Shown here piece by piece: positions 8,385 through 17,946 of a stretch of 64,000 nucleotides of DNA. Under the pieces are notes generated by a model. That model saw only the letters and a list, made by a program, of their open reading frames with translations, did no database searches and was not told the DNA's origin. The stretch is from Deltaproteobacteria bacterium (GTDB taxonomy: Bacteria > Desulfobacterota > Syntrophia > Syntrophales > UBA2185). The first letter of the stretch is position 1. The number at the start of each line of letters is the position of its first letter. The stretch spans positions 30,737-94,736 of the forward strand of contig JAPLJS010000114.1 in NCBI GenBank assembly GCA_026388545.1, given 5' to 3'. A program made the translations under genes and the position numbers.

Positions 8385-9011
8385 TTGGCAAGATATAAAG
8401 AATCCGTGTGCAGATTATGCCGAAGAGAGGGCTTAAAACTTTTCCTCAAGGGGGACAGGTGTTACGGTGAAAAATGTGCCTTTGAAAGAAGAGGGTATGC
8501 TCCGGGGGATCATGGTCAGTCTCGGAGGAAATACTCCGATTACGGTGTACAATTACGGGAAAAGCAGAAACTTAAAAGGATGTATGGCCTGTTGGAAAGA
8601 CAATTCAGGGGTTATTTTGAAAAGGCTGACAGACAGAGAGGGATAACAGGTACCAATCTGTTACTTTTTTTAGAAAGACGTCTTGATAATATGGTCTTCC
8701 GGATGGGTTTTGCCAATTCAAGAAATGAGGCGAGGCAACTGGTAAGACATGAGCACTTTTTAGTGAATGGAAAACCGGTAAACGTACCATCCTATCTGGT
8801 TAATGTAGGGAGTACGATCCAGGTAAGAGAGAAGAGCAGGAAGGTGGAACGGATAGTGGAGGCAATGGAAATAGTTGCCAGACGGGGCATACCACAATGG
8901 TTAGAATTTGATAAGGACAATTTTATAGGCGTGTTAAAAGCTCTTCCTTCCCGTGAAGAATTAGTTATGCCCGTTCAGGAGCAGTTAGTCGTTGAACTAT
9001 ACTCTAAGTAA
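8385..9011 (+). CDS. rpsD: 30S ribosomal protein S4, zinc-binding form
   Basis: A 208-residue primary 16S rRNA-binding protein and assembly nucleator. The N-terminus carries the C+ zinc site (C9, C12, C26, C31), which E. coli S4 lacks. The S4 RNA-binding domain ([23 protein letters not shown]) follows. Start is TTG at 8385 after GGGGAGG. In E. coli S4 represses the alpha operon. That was not tested here. Confidence 0.98.
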   Translation: MARYKESVCRLCRREGLKLFLKGDRCYGEKCAFERRGYAPGDHGQSRRKYSDYGVQLREKQKLKRMYGLLERQFRGYFEKADRQRGITGTNLLLFLERRLDNMVFRMGFANSRNEARQLVRHEHFLVNGKPVNVPSYLVNVGSTIQVREKSRKVERIVEAMEIVARRGIPQWLEFDKDNFIGVLKALPSREELVMPVQEQLVVELYSK

Positions 9012-9057
9012 CACTATGATAATCTAAATAAAGACCCGAATGGTAAGGAACTAAAAT

Positions 9058-10077
9058 ATGCAAAAGAGCTGGCGCAGTTTAATACGACCGAAGCGAATTG
9101 AAATTGATGAAAGCACCCATACGCGCTTTTATGGCGAATTTACCTGTCAGCCTTTAGAGAGGGGATTCGGTATTACCCTCGGAAATGCCCTGAGAAGGGT
9201 GTTGCTTTCATCTATTCAGGGATCGGCTATTGTCTCTATGAAAATTGATAGTATCCTCCATGAATATTCAACGGTTCCAGGAGTTAAAGAAGATGTAACC
9301 GATATTATACTGAACCTCAAAGGCGTTCGTTTAAAACTCAATCAGGAAGGACCGAGAGTCGTTTATATTGACACTTCACAAGAGGGGATCGTAACTGCGG
9401 CGGATATTATTACCGATGGAACGGTTGAGATTCTCAACCCTGATCACCATATTGCGACCCTTTCCGGGGGTAATAAATTTAAGGCAGAACTTGTTGTGAA
9501 GACGGGAAAGGGGTATGTGCCTGCTCGAAGGGAAAGAGCTGCAGATCAACCTGAAGGAACGATCAATATTGATGCAGCTTTTTCACCGATTAAAAAAGTA
9601 AACTATACGATTGCCTATGCGAGGGTGGGGCAGATTGCCGATTATGACCGCCTTGTTATAGAAGTATGGACCGATGGTAGTGTTCTTCCGGAAGATGCTC
9701 TTGCTTTTGCAGCGAAAATATTGAAGGGGCAATTGGACATATTTATCAACTTTGATGAGGTTGATGAGGAAGAACAGCTTGAGGTGGTAGAAGAAAAGGA
9801 AAGTGTTAATGAAAACCTGTTGAGACATGTTGACGATCTGGAACTATCAGTAAGGTCGGCTAACTGCTTAAAAAATGCCGGTATTAACCTGATCGGAGAG
9901 CTTGTTCAGAAAACTGAGGCGGAAATGCTTAAGACCAAAAATTTTGGCAGGAAGTCTCTGAACGAAATAAAGGAAATACTTGCAGAGATGAGGCTCAGTT
10001 TTGGCATGAAATTAGATTTTCCTCCCTGGAATAAAGAAGAGAAGAAAGAAAACGGGAGCGTCAGCGTAAAAGAATAA
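9058..10077 (+). CDS. rpoA: DNA-directed RNA polymerase subunit alpha
   Basis: A 339-residue alpha subunit. The N-terminal domain has the [22 protein letters not shown] dimerisation motif. The C-terminal domain ([19 protein letters not shown]...[14 protein letters not shown]) binds UP elements and activators. An acidic linker ([14 protein letters not shown]) joins the two. It is flanked by rpsD and rplQ in the standard alpha operon order. Confidence 0.98.
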   Translation: MQKSWRSLIRPKRIEIDESTHTRFYGEFTCQPLERGFGITLGNALRRVLLSSIQGSAIVSMKIDSILHEYSTVPGVKEDVTDIILNLKGVRLKLNQEGPRVVYIDTSQEGIVTAADIITDGTVEILNPDHHIATLSGGNKFKAELVVKTGKGYVPARRERAADQPEGTINIDAAFSPIKKVNYTIAYARVGQIADYDRLVIEVWTDGSVLPEDALAFAAKILKGQLDIFINFDEVDEEEQLEVVEEKESVNENLLRHVDDLELSVRSANCLKNAGINLIGELVQKTEAEMLKTKNFGRKSLNEIKEILAEMRLSFGMKLDFPPWNKEEKKENGSVSVKE

Positions 10078-10112
10078 AAGATCATTAGTCGGCTGAGAAG
10101 GGAGATATTTAA

Positions 10113-10511
10113 ATGCGTCACAGGAAATCAGGAAGAAAGCTGGGCAGAACTTCAAGTCACAGAGAGGCTATGTTAAGAAACATGGTCACTTCCTTGTTGA
10201 AATATGAGAAGATTACGACAACTGATGCAAAGGCAAAGGAATTGAGAAAAGCTGCTGAAAAAATGATTACCCTTGGCAAAAGAGGCGATCTTCATGCACG
10301 GAGACAGGCCCTTTCTTTTGTTCGGGACAGGGAGGTCGTGGGGAAACTTTTTGATAAGCTTTCGGCACGCTATCGAGACTGGACAGGTGGTTATACGAGG
10401 ATCGTCAAGATGGGTAATCGCGCAGGTGATAATGCTCCCGTGTCTATAATTGAATTTATCCAAGAAGCAGGGCAGGACCAAAAAAAAGGCAGGGATCTTT
10501 CGCAAACGTAA
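10113..10511 (+). CDS. rplQ: 50S ribosomal protein L17
   Basis: A 132-residue L17, near the exit tunnel. [20 protein letters not shown] is the near-invariant start, and the [23 protein letters not shown] block closes the domain. It is the last gene of the operon: an intrinsic terminator lies 35 bases after its stop. Confidence 0.98.
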   Translation: MRHRKSGRKLGRTSSHREAMLRNMVTSLLKYEKITTTDAKAKELRKAAEKMITLGKRGDLHARRQALSFVRDREVVGKLFDKLSARYRDWTGGYTRIVKMGNRAGDNAPVSIIEFIQEAGQDQKKGRDLSQT

Positions 10512-10546
10512 CATAACACTTCAAAAGTATTTTTGATGTCTTGAAG

Positions 10547-10585
10547 AAGCAGGGATTTTTCTTTAACCCTGCTTTTCTTTTTTTC
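10547..10585 (+). terminator. Intrinsic terminator of the ribosomal operon
   Basis: AAGCAGGG (10547-10554) pairs perfectly with CCCTGCTT (10567-10574) around a 12-base AT-rich loop. A T-rich tract with a run of seven T follows. Position right after rplQ fits termination of the whole S10/spc/alpha transcript. Confidence 0.9.
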
Positions 10586-10705
10586 CCTCTTGTTTTTTTA
10601 TCAAAAAAAATATACTTCATACTGGACTGTCGATTTTCCTAATAATCATATCTTATTAGTAGTTCTTTCTCAATAATTTAAGTAATGAGGGGAGGATGAT
10701 TCGTC

Positions 10706-10966
10706 ATGGCAGAAAAAAAAATAGGCGAAGTGGTAAAATTTTTTGCAAAGCCGTGTGTTGCGGCGATAAAAGTTACCGATGGAGAATTGAAGTTAGGAGA
10801 TACAATTAAAATTACCGGTCATACTACGGATCTAACAAGCGCGATTGAATCGATAGAGGCCAACAATCAACAGATTGAAAAAGCTGTTGCAGGTGACTTT
10901 ATCGGTCTCAAGGTTCCTGATCGTGTTCGTCCGGGCGATGAAGTATTTAAGGTTGTACCGGAATAA
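10706..10966 (+). CDS. Orphan EF-Tu domain-2-like small protein
   Basis: An 86-residue protein that reads as a free-standing beta-barrel of the translation-factor domain 2 type: KIGEVVKFFAKPCVAAIKVTDGELKLGDTIKITGHTTD, followed by DRVRPGDEVFKV. No GTPase domain is present. Similar short proteins are known as uncharacterised translation-factor-like proteins, and the function is unknown. It has a GGGGAGG ribosome-binding site and lies after the operon terminator, so it probably has its own promoter in the 120-base AT-rich gap. Confidence 0.75.
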   Translation: MAEKKIGEVVKFFAKPCVAAIKVTDGELKLGDTIKITGHTTDLTSAIESIEANNQQIEKAVAGDFIGLKVPDRVRPGDEVFKVVPE

Positions 10967-11204
10967 TCTATTACCTTAGAAGGCCAGTGGGGCTTTTTTC
11001 AAGCTGTGGATTCCACTGCTGATAAAGTTATTGCCTGAACAGTAAAGCTATGCTAACGTTCCGCCGCTATCTGATGAAGAAAGCAAAGCATGCAATTCCT
11101 GTTTCTTAGGCGTGATGAAGGGCTGCAAGGTTAAATAAATGTCTTCCTTACCAGGGTAATTCCGCCCTTCTTCGTCCATGACATCACTGAGAGGATGGAA
11201 AGAG

Positions 11205-11972
11205 ATGCAAATCAGAGTATTGGGTTGCCATGGATCACAGACACCCGGATGCAATACGACGAGCTTTTTATTGAATGGGAAGATTCTGGTCGATGCCGGA
11301 GTTATTACATCTTTACTCACTATCGAAGAACAAGTTAATATTGATTATGTCTTCGTCACCCATGCGCACCTCGATCATGTAAAGGATATTATGTTTCTGG
11401 CTGATAATATTTGTTACCTGCAGAAAGATAGTCCCCTCATTGTTGTGGGTACCCGTAACGTTATTGATACCCTCAAGACGTATCTTTTTAATAATATTAT
11501 TTGGCCGGATTTTTCCTTGCTTCCGAGCCCTGAAAATCCGGTTTTAAAATTTGAGACTATTAATCCCCGGGAAAAGATCATGTTCGATAATATCGATGTG
11601 ACAGCCATCCTCGTTCATCACGTCGTTGAGACAGTTAGTTATGCCATAGAATCTAAAGAAGGATCTGTTATTATTATCGGAGACACTGGCCCCACTGAGG
11701 AGGTATGGGATGTTGCTAACAGTATCAGTAACTTAAGGGCCGTATTTATTGAGACATCCCTTCCTAATAGTATGCAAGATGTTGCGGATATGACGGGTCA
11801 CCTGACACCTTCAGGTCTGGAAGAAGAATTGAAAAAACTGAATATTCCCCATCCCGATATTTATCTCTATCACATGAAACTCCAGTATCGTGAATCTATT
11901 CAAAGTGAGATCGCTATGATAAAAGACAGAAATATTCATATTCTTAAAGACGGCGAGGTCATTGGCATCTAA
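11205..11972 (+). CDS. Class II 3',5'-cyclic-nucleotide phosphodiesterase (metallo-beta-lactamase fold)
   Basis: A 255-residue protein with the metallo-beta-lactamase signature HAHLDH (about residues 55-60), followed by an IIIGDTGPTEEVW segment and a GHLTP motif near residue 200. The overall order resembles class II cAMP phosphodiesterases (yeast Pde1 type) more than glyoxalase II or RNase Z. It would hydrolyse cAMP or a related cyclic nucleotide, with two metal ions. I start at ATG 11205 (MQIRVLGCHGSQTPG); an upstream ATG at 11178 adds a non-conserved nine residues. folC follows 40 bases later on the same strand. Confidence 0.8.
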   Translation: MQIRVLGCHGSQTPGCNTTSFLLNGKILVDAGVITSLLTIEEQVNIDYVFVTHAHLDHVKDIMFLADNICYLQKDSPLIVVGTRNVIDTLKTYLFNNIIWPDFSLLPSPENPVLKFETINPREKIMFDNIDVTAILVHHVVETVSYAIESKEGSVIIIGDTGPTEEVWDVANSISNLRAVFIETSLPNSMQDVADMTGHLTPSGLEEELKKLNIPHPDIYLYHMKLQYRESIQSEIAMIKDRNIHILKDGEVIGI

Positions 11973-12012
11973 CTCCTGTGAAAAGACCACAGGCAATCAA
12001 TATGCAAATTAA

Positions 12013-13272
12013 ATGCAAGATCCTCTTGAACATCTCCATGGATTGAAAAGTGTAGACATCCGTCTTGGTCTTGGTCCTATCTCGCGACTCCTTGATCGCC
12101 TCAATAATCCCCAGAATGCGTACGGGACTATTTTAATCGGTGGAACCAATGGGAAGGGTTCTATTGCGGCTATGGTGGCATCAGTCCTTTCCCGTGGCGG
12201 TTTTCGTGTTGGTCTTTATACATCTCCTCATCTGATCGATGTTCGAGAGCGGATAAAAGTGAATGGTAACATGATTACCCCAAAGGAGATGAATGAGAGG
12301 ATAGAAGAAGTAAAGGAACATGCTACAGAAAATATAACCTACTTTGAATTTCTTACTGCGATTGCCTTCCTCTATTTTTATCAGAAAAAGGTTGATTTAG
12401 CCGTTCTGGAGGTGGGAATGGGGGGGAGACTCGATGCAACCAATGTGGTTACACCTCTCGCATCCGTTATATCCAATATTTCTCTTGACCACCGGGAATA
12501 TCTCGGCAAACGTCTGGAAAACATTGCCTGGGAGAAAGGAGGCATTATTAAGGATGGCGGGGTGTGTATAACAGCGGCCAAACAAAGGCGCGTGTTAAAG
12601 GTATTGGAAGATATATGCAGTAAACGGGGAGCAAAGTTATACAGATTCGGAAGGGAAATAAAGATCGACATGTCCTGTAATGGTTTCTTTTCTTACAGGG
12701 GAATACGAAAAAAATATGACCGCCTCGTTTGTCCTCTGAAAGGAAGACATCAGATCGAAAATGCCGCTCTGGCTATTGGCGTCATTGAGTCTGTAGCAAT
12801 GAAGGGGTTCGAAGTGAACGACGATGCCGTCTTTGCAGGAATACGGGACGTACAATGGGAGGGACGGTTGGAGATCATGCAGTATGCCCCGATGGTGCTT
12901 GTAGATGGCGCCCATAATGAAGGCGGCGCATCTGCCCTTTCCAATGCACTAAAGGAAGAATTTTCCTACAAAAAGTTAATTCTCATCTTCGGTGTTCTCA
13001 ACGACAAGGACTACAGGAGCATGTTAAAAAAACTGGCTCCTCTTGCGGATCGACTGATTATCACACGACCGAATACAGAAAGAGCGATGCCTCCAGAGGC
13101 AATCGTGCCGGTCGCACATCCGTACCAGAAGCGAACCGAGGTTGTGGAAAATTCACATGAGGCTCTGAAGCGGGCGCTATCCGTGGCCGATCGAGATGAT
13201 CTTATCTGTGTAACCGGTTCCCTTTATCTTATTGGTGAGATTAAACGGACATTTTCTACGGCATCTTCTTAA
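12013..13272 (+). CDS. folC: Folylpolyglutamate synthase / dihydrofolate synthase
   Basis: A 419-residue Mur-ligase-family enzyme that adds glutamate to dihydropteroate or folates. The P-loop GGTNGKGSIAAMV is near residue 42, the folate-loop region TSPHLIDVRERIKVNG follows, and EVGMGGRLDATNVV, ISLDHREYLG and VDGAHNEGG are all family motifs. The length is typical of the bifunctional form. Its stop overlaps the ATG of lptD (TAATG). Confidence 0.95.
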   Translation: MQDPLEHLHGLKSVDIRLGLGPISRLLDRLNNPQNAYGTILIGGTNGKGSIAAMVASVLSRGGFRVGLYTSPHLIDVRERIKVNGNMITPKEMNERIEEVKEHATENITYFEFLTAIAFLYFYQKKVDLAVLEVGMGGRLDATNVVTPLASVISNISLDHREYLGKRLENIAWEKGGIIKDGGVCITAAKQRRVLKVLEDICSKRGAKLYRFGREIKIDMSCNGFFSYRGIRKKYDRLVCPLKGRHQIENAALAIGVIESVAMKGFEVNDDAVFAGIRDVQWEGRLEIMQYAPMVLVDGAHNEGGASALSNALKEEFSYKKLILIFGVLNDKDYRSMLKKLAPLADRLIITRPNTERAMPPEAIVPVAHPYQKRTEVVENSHEALKRALSVADRDDLICVTGSLYLIGEIKRTFSTASS

Positions 13273-15560
13273 TGATTTTCAAAAAAGGAGCAAGAAGACA
13301 GGGAAGGCATGCGATGATTTTGCTGTGGGGAAAATGGCGGTGGTCCTTTATTGGTCTGATTATCCTTTTCCATTTCATTTCCGCTCATAACGCAATTGCT
13401 GCTAAGGCCGATATTTCAAAAGGACCGGTAACAATTGAAGCAAACAGTATCACCTATGACAAGGATGAGGACACCTATCACGCGAAAGGGAATGTTCTCA
13501 TAGTCTTTTCGGGTGGTTTTCTGATGGCCGAATCCGTAATCCTGAATAAGATATCAAACGAGGCCCTTGCTGAAGGGTATGTAATGGTAATAAGCGAAAA
13601 TGATACTCTCGAGGGAGACAGGGTGATATTTAACATAGAAACAAAGACGGGTGTCGCTTACGAAGGCAAGGTGTTTCTTGACAAGAATCATTTTTACCTG
13701 ACGGGGTCAAAAATAGAGAAAACAGGAGAGGATACATACCATATTGATGATGCCACCGCGACCACATGTGACGGGAATTTCCCGGACTGGCGATTGATGG
13801 GCAGTGAACTTGATATAACCATTGACGGTTATGGCACCTTTAAGCACAGCAGGTTTCTGGCAAAAAACCTTCCCGTTTTCTATACCCCCTATTTATTGTT
13901 TCCTGCAAAGACAACCCGCCAATCAGGTTTCCTGTTACCGTATCTTACCTATTCCCAGAATAAGTTGGGATGGGATATCGAGCTTCCCTATTACTGGGCA
14001 ATTTCCAAGAGTTCTGATGCTACATTTTATCAACGGTATATGGATAAGAGGGGATTTAAAGAAGGGGTTGAATTCAGATACTTCATCAGTAACAACTCCT
14101 TTGGCACCTTTTATGGTGACTTTATGAATGATGCCGGGCGTGTTAACGAAACAGCAGGAAATATAAGCAGAGGCTGGCAGTCCGACCATAAGAGATGGTC
14201 GTACTACCTGAATCACGAGACTACTTTCAGCCCTTCATTTTTCCTCAGAACCGATATCCGAAAAGTTTCCGACAGCTGGTACTTCAAAGACTTTTCCTCG
14301 CATAATTACTATCTTGAGAATTATTCAACGAGTGAAGCGCAGAGGTTTAAAAAAGTTCCCTTTGTCGGAGATGAATCCCTCGGTTCGCTTGAATCGACAA
14401 TCCGTCTGGTTAAAAACTGGCAGTTGTATAACTTAACGGCGCTTGTCCGCTATACTGATGATTATGCAAGCGCCTCAAATGACGCAACGTTACAGAAGTA
14501 TCCCGAAATTACCCTGAAGGGCATAAAACGTCCCGTTTTTGGTACCCCCCTGAATTTTGAATTCGATACAACGTACGATTATTACTACAGAACTGAAGGA
14601 CAAAAGGGACATCTTTACGATCTTCAACCGGTTCTCTCCATGCCGTTACGCATGAGTGACTATCTCCAGTTGACGCCGCAGATAGGAGTAAAGGGTACAT
14701 TCTGGGATCGGAACGACAGTGTTGACACAATCTATAATAATAAACATGGCGATAGGGAAGTGTACACTGCCGGAGCAACCGCTACAACTGAGATCCATAG
14801 AATATTTGATGTAGGTGGCCTGGGGATCGAAAAAATTCGACATGGTATCAAACCGGAATTAACGTACACCTACGTTCCCTATACCTATCAGGATGATGCT
14901 CCCGACTATGTGACCAGAATACCTGAACAAAGCACCTTAACATACGCGTTGACAAATACACTTGTAGCGAAATGGAAGGAAAAGGGAGGCGGGGGGAGCT
15001 ACCAGGAATTTCTCCGTTTCAAACTGGCTCAAACATATGATCTCAAAGAGGTAAGACGGGGAGATGTTATACCCCCAAGAGATAAAAAACCGTTTAGTGA
15101 TATCGATATTGAACTTGATGTCAAACCTTTTCAATATTTTTCATTATTGGCTCGTAACAAATTCAATGTGAGTTCAGGCGAGTGGAAACAAACCAATTAT
15201 GATATGAACATAAGTGACTGGAGAGGAGATTCGGTCACACTGGGATATCGATATACAAAGTCTGTTTATGAAGAACTCAACCCTTCCGGCTCAACCACGC
15301 TATTTTCCCCGTATCGATATACTCAGTCGTCTCTTGAAGAGATAAACCTTACGCTAAAAGCCGTGCTAACGAAATCCCTCTCCCTGATTCATATTCTCAG
15401 GAGGAATGAATTAGATAAGAAGACCCTTGAGAGGACATATGGCATCAACTATAGCAAACAGTGCTGGAGCGTTGAGGCAAAATATTCTGAAACTGAGGAT
15501 GATAAGAGATATACGGTGGGCTTTTCTCTTTATGGACTTGGTAAGCTTGGAGGACGGTAA
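13272..15560 (+). CDS. lptD: LPS-assembly outer-membrane protein LptD
   Basis: A 762-residue protein that inserts lipopolysaccharide into the outer leaflet of the outer membrane together with LptE. A basic N-terminus and hydrophobic stretch (about residues 23-42) form a signal peptide. The OstA/LptA-like periplasmic domain covers roughly 50-170 (EANSITYDKDEDTYHAKGNV). The beta-barrel follows, with LPVFYTPYLLFPAK and many alternating aromatic strands. A conserved Cys pair candidate is TTCDG and the C-terminal QCWSVEAKYSE. A second ATG at 13314 is possible. It shows the organism is a diderm that makes LPS. Confidence 0.93.
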   Translation: MIFKKGARRQGRHAMILLWGKWRWSFIGLIILFHFISAHNAIAAKADISKGPVTIEANSITYDKDEDTYHAKGNVLIVFSGGFLMAESVILNKISNEALAEGYVMVISENDTLEGDRVIFNIETKTGVAYEGKVFLDKNHFYLTGSKIEKTGEDTYHIDDATATTCDGNFPDWRLMGSELDITIDGYGTFKHSRFLAKNLPVFYTPYLLFPAKTTRQSGFLLPYLTYSQNKLGWDIELPYYWAISKSSDATFYQRYMDKRGFKEGVEFRYFISNNSFGTFYGDFMNDAGRVNETAGNISRGWQSDHKRWSYYLNHETTFSPSFFLRTDIRKVSDSWYFKDFSSHNYYLENYSTSEAQRFKKVPFVGDESLGSLESTIRLVKNWQLYNLTALVRYTDDYASASNDATLQKYPEITLKGIKRPVFGTPLNFEFDTTYDYYYRTEGQKGHLYDLQPVLSMPLRMSDYLQLTPQIGVKGTFWDRNDSVDTIYNNKHGDREVYTAGATATTEIHRIFDVGGLGIEKIRHGIKPELTYTYVPYTYQDDAPDYVTRIPEQSTLTYALTNTLVAKWKEKGGGGSYQEFLRFKLAQTYDLKEVRRGDVIPPRDKKPFSDIDIELDVKPFQYFSLLARNKFNVSSGEWKQTNYDMNISDWRGDSVTLGYRYTKSVYEELNPSGSTTLFSPYRYTQSSLEEINLTLKAVLTKSLSLIHILRRNELDKKTLERTYGINYSKQCWSVEAKYSETEDDKRYTVGFSLYGLGKLGGR

Positions 15561-15588
15561 AGTTATATGATTTGCTAAAGGTTTTTTC

Positions 15589-15617
15589 TTGACAAATAGT
15601 ATGAAATTTCGTAACTT
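15589..15617 (+). promoter_or_regulatory. Candidate sigma-70 promoter for rplM-rpsI
   Basis: A consensus TTGACA at 15589-15594 is followed after 17 bases by TAACTT at 15612-15617, a three-of-six match to the -10 box. It lies just after the lptD stop and 32 bases before the rplM start, where the rplM-rpsI operon needs a promoter. Confidence 0.55.
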
Positions 15618-15648
15618 CTCTCTTTACATTTTAGACGTGGGTGACTTT

Positions 15649-16077
15649 ATGAAGACATATAATGCAAGAAAAGAGGACATTATCAGGAACTGGTATGTCA
15701 TTGATGCGGAAGGACAAATTCTGGGCAGACTTGCCAGTGAGATTGCGAGACGCCTGCGGGGTAAGCATAAACCCGTTTATACACCCTATATGGATACGGG
15801 GGATTTTGTGATTGTTGTTAACGCCGGGAAGGTTTCCCTTACCGGCAAAAAACTGTCAGACAAGGTCTATTATCATTATTCCGGTTATCCTGGGGGATTG
15901 AAAAAGACCTATGCAGGGAAGATGTTGGAGGACAATCCGGAGAAAGTATTGAACTATGCGGTCAAAGGGATGCTGCCGAAAAACTCATTAGGGAGAAAAA
16001 TGCTGAAAAAACTAAAGATTTACGCAGGTAATGATCATCCTCACGAGGCCCAGTGCCCGCAGATAATAAAGGTATAA
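15649..16077 (+). CDS. rplM: 50S ribosomal protein L13
   Basis: A 142-residue L13. I start at ATG 15649 because [20 protein letters not shown] is the family N-terminus and 142 residues is the standard length. An in-frame TTG at 15589 is the -35 box of the proposed promoter. [29 protein letters not shown] and the [18 protein letters not shown] end ([11 protein letters not shown]) are diagnostic. It pairs with rpsI. Confidence 0.97.
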   Translation: MKTYNARKEDIIRNWYVIDAEGQILGRLASEIARRLRGKHKPVYTPYMDTGDFVIVVNAGKVSLTGKKLSDKVYYHYSGYPGGLKKTYAGKMLEDNPEKVLNYAVKGMLPKNSLGRKMLKKLKIYAGNDHPHEAQCPQIIKV

Positions 16078-16163
16078 AGCTCTATTGTTTCATTGATCAG
16101 TAGTGTGATGTTGAATATTTTACAAAGTTCTCATATGAGGATCTTGACGGGGAGAAAAATATA

Positions 16164-16553
16164 ATGGAAAAACGTTTTTATGCCACAGGGAAAAGAAAGT
16201 ACGCCATCGCCAGAGTATATATGAAGGAAGGAAGCGGGAACCTTATAGTGAATAAAAGGAATTTTGATGACTACTTTACAAGAGATAGCCTTAAAATGCT
16301 CATTATGCAACCTCTTGATATTGTGGGTGCAAGGAACAGGTTTGATTTTTTTGTTAATGTTTCGGGAGGCGGTATAGCCGGGCAGGCGGGAGCGATTAAA
16401 CACGGTATATCCAAAACACTCGTAGAATATGATATTGAATGGCGATCGATGCTCAAAAAAGCTGGATTTTTAACAAGAGATTCGCGTATAAAGGAAAGAA
16501 AAAAGTACGGCCAGCCGGGAGCAAGAAAGCGTTTCCAATTTTCAAAGAGATAG
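16164..16553 (+). CDS. rpsI: 30S ribosomal protein S9
   Basis: A 129-residue S9 whose basic tail reaches the P-site t[22 protein letters not shown] opens it, [15 protein letters not shown] lies in the middle, and [25 protein letters not shown] is the canonical end. It lies 86 bases after rplM and is followed by an intrinsic terminator. Confidence 0.98.
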   Translation: MEKRFYATGKRKYAIARVYMKEGSGNLIVNKRNFDDYFTRDSLKMLIMQPLDIVGARNRFDFFVNVSGGGIAGQAGAIKHGISKTLVEYDIEWRSMLKKAGFLTRDSRIKERKKYGQPGARKRFQFSKR

Positions 16554-16562
16554 GATTACGGG

Positions 16563-16591
16563 AGGAGGCTTCTTGGCCTCCTTTTTTTTTT
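16563..16591 (+). terminator. Intrinsic terminator after rpsI
   Basis: AGGAGGC (16563-16569) pairs perfectly with GCCTCCT (16576-16582) across a six-base loop. It runs straight into ten T. It closes the rplM-rpsI transcript. Confidence 0.92.
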
Positions 16592-16596
16592 GGAGA

Positions 16597-16710
16597 TCAA
16601 CCGGACAATCTGAGGTCTTGATATTTAGCTTCGAAAGTGCTCACAATCTTCTTTTCGACAACTATAACGTCAAAATCAACAACTCCGCACTCCATGGAGC
16701 CAAATTTCAT
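16597..16710 (-). CDS. Possible 37-residue protein opposite the rpsI-argC gap
   Basis: On the minus strand an ATG at 16710 opens a 37-codon frame that begins MKFGSMECGVVDFDVIVVEKK and ends YQDLRLSG. The alternation of hydrophobic and charged residues looks protein-like. I recognise no family, the ribosome-binding site is weak, and the frame is short enough to be chance. The remaining part of this 248-base gap holds only AT-rich sequence before argC. Confidence 0.25.
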   Translation of the reverse strand: MKFGSMECGVVDFDVIVVEKKIVSTFEAKYQDLRLSG

Positions 16711-16831
16711 TTTACAATGCTCTCAATGTAATATAAAAAAGCTATTATGGGGGGGTGGAATTTTCTTCATTATACATTCGCCCCTGCCGAATTCATCTTC
16801 ACTTTTATAAAAAATATCATAGGAAGAATGT

Positions 16832-17869
16832 ATGCTTAAAGTAGGTATATATGGTGCGAGCGGGTATACGGGACAGGAACTTTTAAGACTCCTGCTCAGA
16901 CATCCGCAAACCGAGATTGTGGCCCTGACTTCGAGGAGATATGCTGGAGTCTCAGTTTCTGATATTTACCCTGTATTTATCGGCCTGACTGATCTGGCCT
17001 TTATTGACGCATCTCCGGATGATGTTGCAGGTCTTGCAGATATTGTTTTTTTAGCCCTTCCTCATGGGGTTTCAATGAAGGTGGCGCCCGTTTTTTTAAA
17101 GGCCGGGAAGAAAGTAATCGATCTCAGTGCAGATTTTCGTCTGCGTGATGTTGCCGCCTACGAACAATGGTATGGCAGGCACACTGCCCCGGATGTTATT
17201 AAAGAGTCGGTTTACGGTATACCGGAGTTATACAGGGACGATGTTGTTACCGCCAGATTGGTTGCTAATCCGGGTTGTTATCCAACCAGTGTAATTCTCG
17301 GTCTTGCCCCGTTGTTGAGGGCTGATTGGATAGAAAACACCTCTATTATCGTTGACGCAAAATCAGGTGTCAGTGGTGCGGGGAGGGAACCGCAGGTCGG
17401 GACCCTTTTTTGTGAGGTGGATGAAGGATTTAAGGCCTATAAGGTTGGTCAGCACCGGCACACGCCGGAGATGGAACAGGAGATCAGTCTTCTTGCCGGC
17501 CATGATGTCAGGATTTCCTTTACACCCCACCTCCTGCCCCTGAAAAGGGGAATCCTCAGCACAATCTATGCGACGCTTCAGAAGGAAGTGACCACAACGG
17601 AGCTGATTGATCTTTACCGGGCATTTTATGAGGGTAAGAACTTTGTCAGGGTATACAGAGCGGGTACCTTACCCAATATTTCTTCCGTTCGGGGTTCCAA
17701 TTACTGTGATATCGGGTTGACCATTGACAAAAGAACAAATAGGGTTATCATCATAAGCACCATTGATAATCTTATTAAGGGTGCGTCCGGACAGGCTATA
17801 CAGAATATGAATCTCATGTGTGGCCTTAATGAAGATACAGGCCTGAATATGGTGTCTTTGTTCCCGTAA
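16832..17869 (+). CDS. argC: N-acetyl-gamma-glutamyl-phosphate reductase
   Basis: Third step of arginine biosynthesis: NADPH-dependent reduction of N-acetylglutamyl phosphate to the semialdehyde. The 345-residue protein has the N-terminal nucleotide motif [17 protein letters not shown]. The catalytic cysteine is in NPGCYPT near residue 149. The SGAGR and HRHTPE segments bind substrate. No other arg gene is adjacent, so the pathway is dispersed. The downstream cysS is 77 bases away on the same strand. Confidence 0.96.
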   Translation: MLKVGIYGASGYTGQELLRLLLRHPQTEIVALTSRRYAGVSVSDIYPVFIGLTDLAFIDASPDDVAGLADIVFLALPHGVSMKVAPVFLKAGKKVIDLSADFRLRDVAAYEQWYGRHTAPDVIKESVYGIPELYRDDVVTARLVANPGCYPTSVILGLAPLLRADWIENTSIIVDAKSGVSGAGREPQVGTLFCEVDEGFKAYKVGQHRHTPEMEQEISLLAGHDVRISFTPHLLPLKRGILSTIYATLQKEVTTTELIDLYRAFYEGKNFVRVYRAGTLPNISSVRGSNYCDIGLTIDKRTNRVIIISTIDNLIKGASGQAIQNMNLMCGLNEDTGLNMVSLFP

Positions 17870-17946
17870 ACCGAGGGCATAAGCCTTGTAAAATTTCTTG
17901 GAATAACATATCTCTCATTTCCGTATACCTGTTGCAGGAAGATGTA

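Noticed and set aside
15589..15648. N-terminal extension of L13 from TTG 15589
   Set aside because: It would add 20 residues absent from the family, and the TTG is part of a consensus -35 box.
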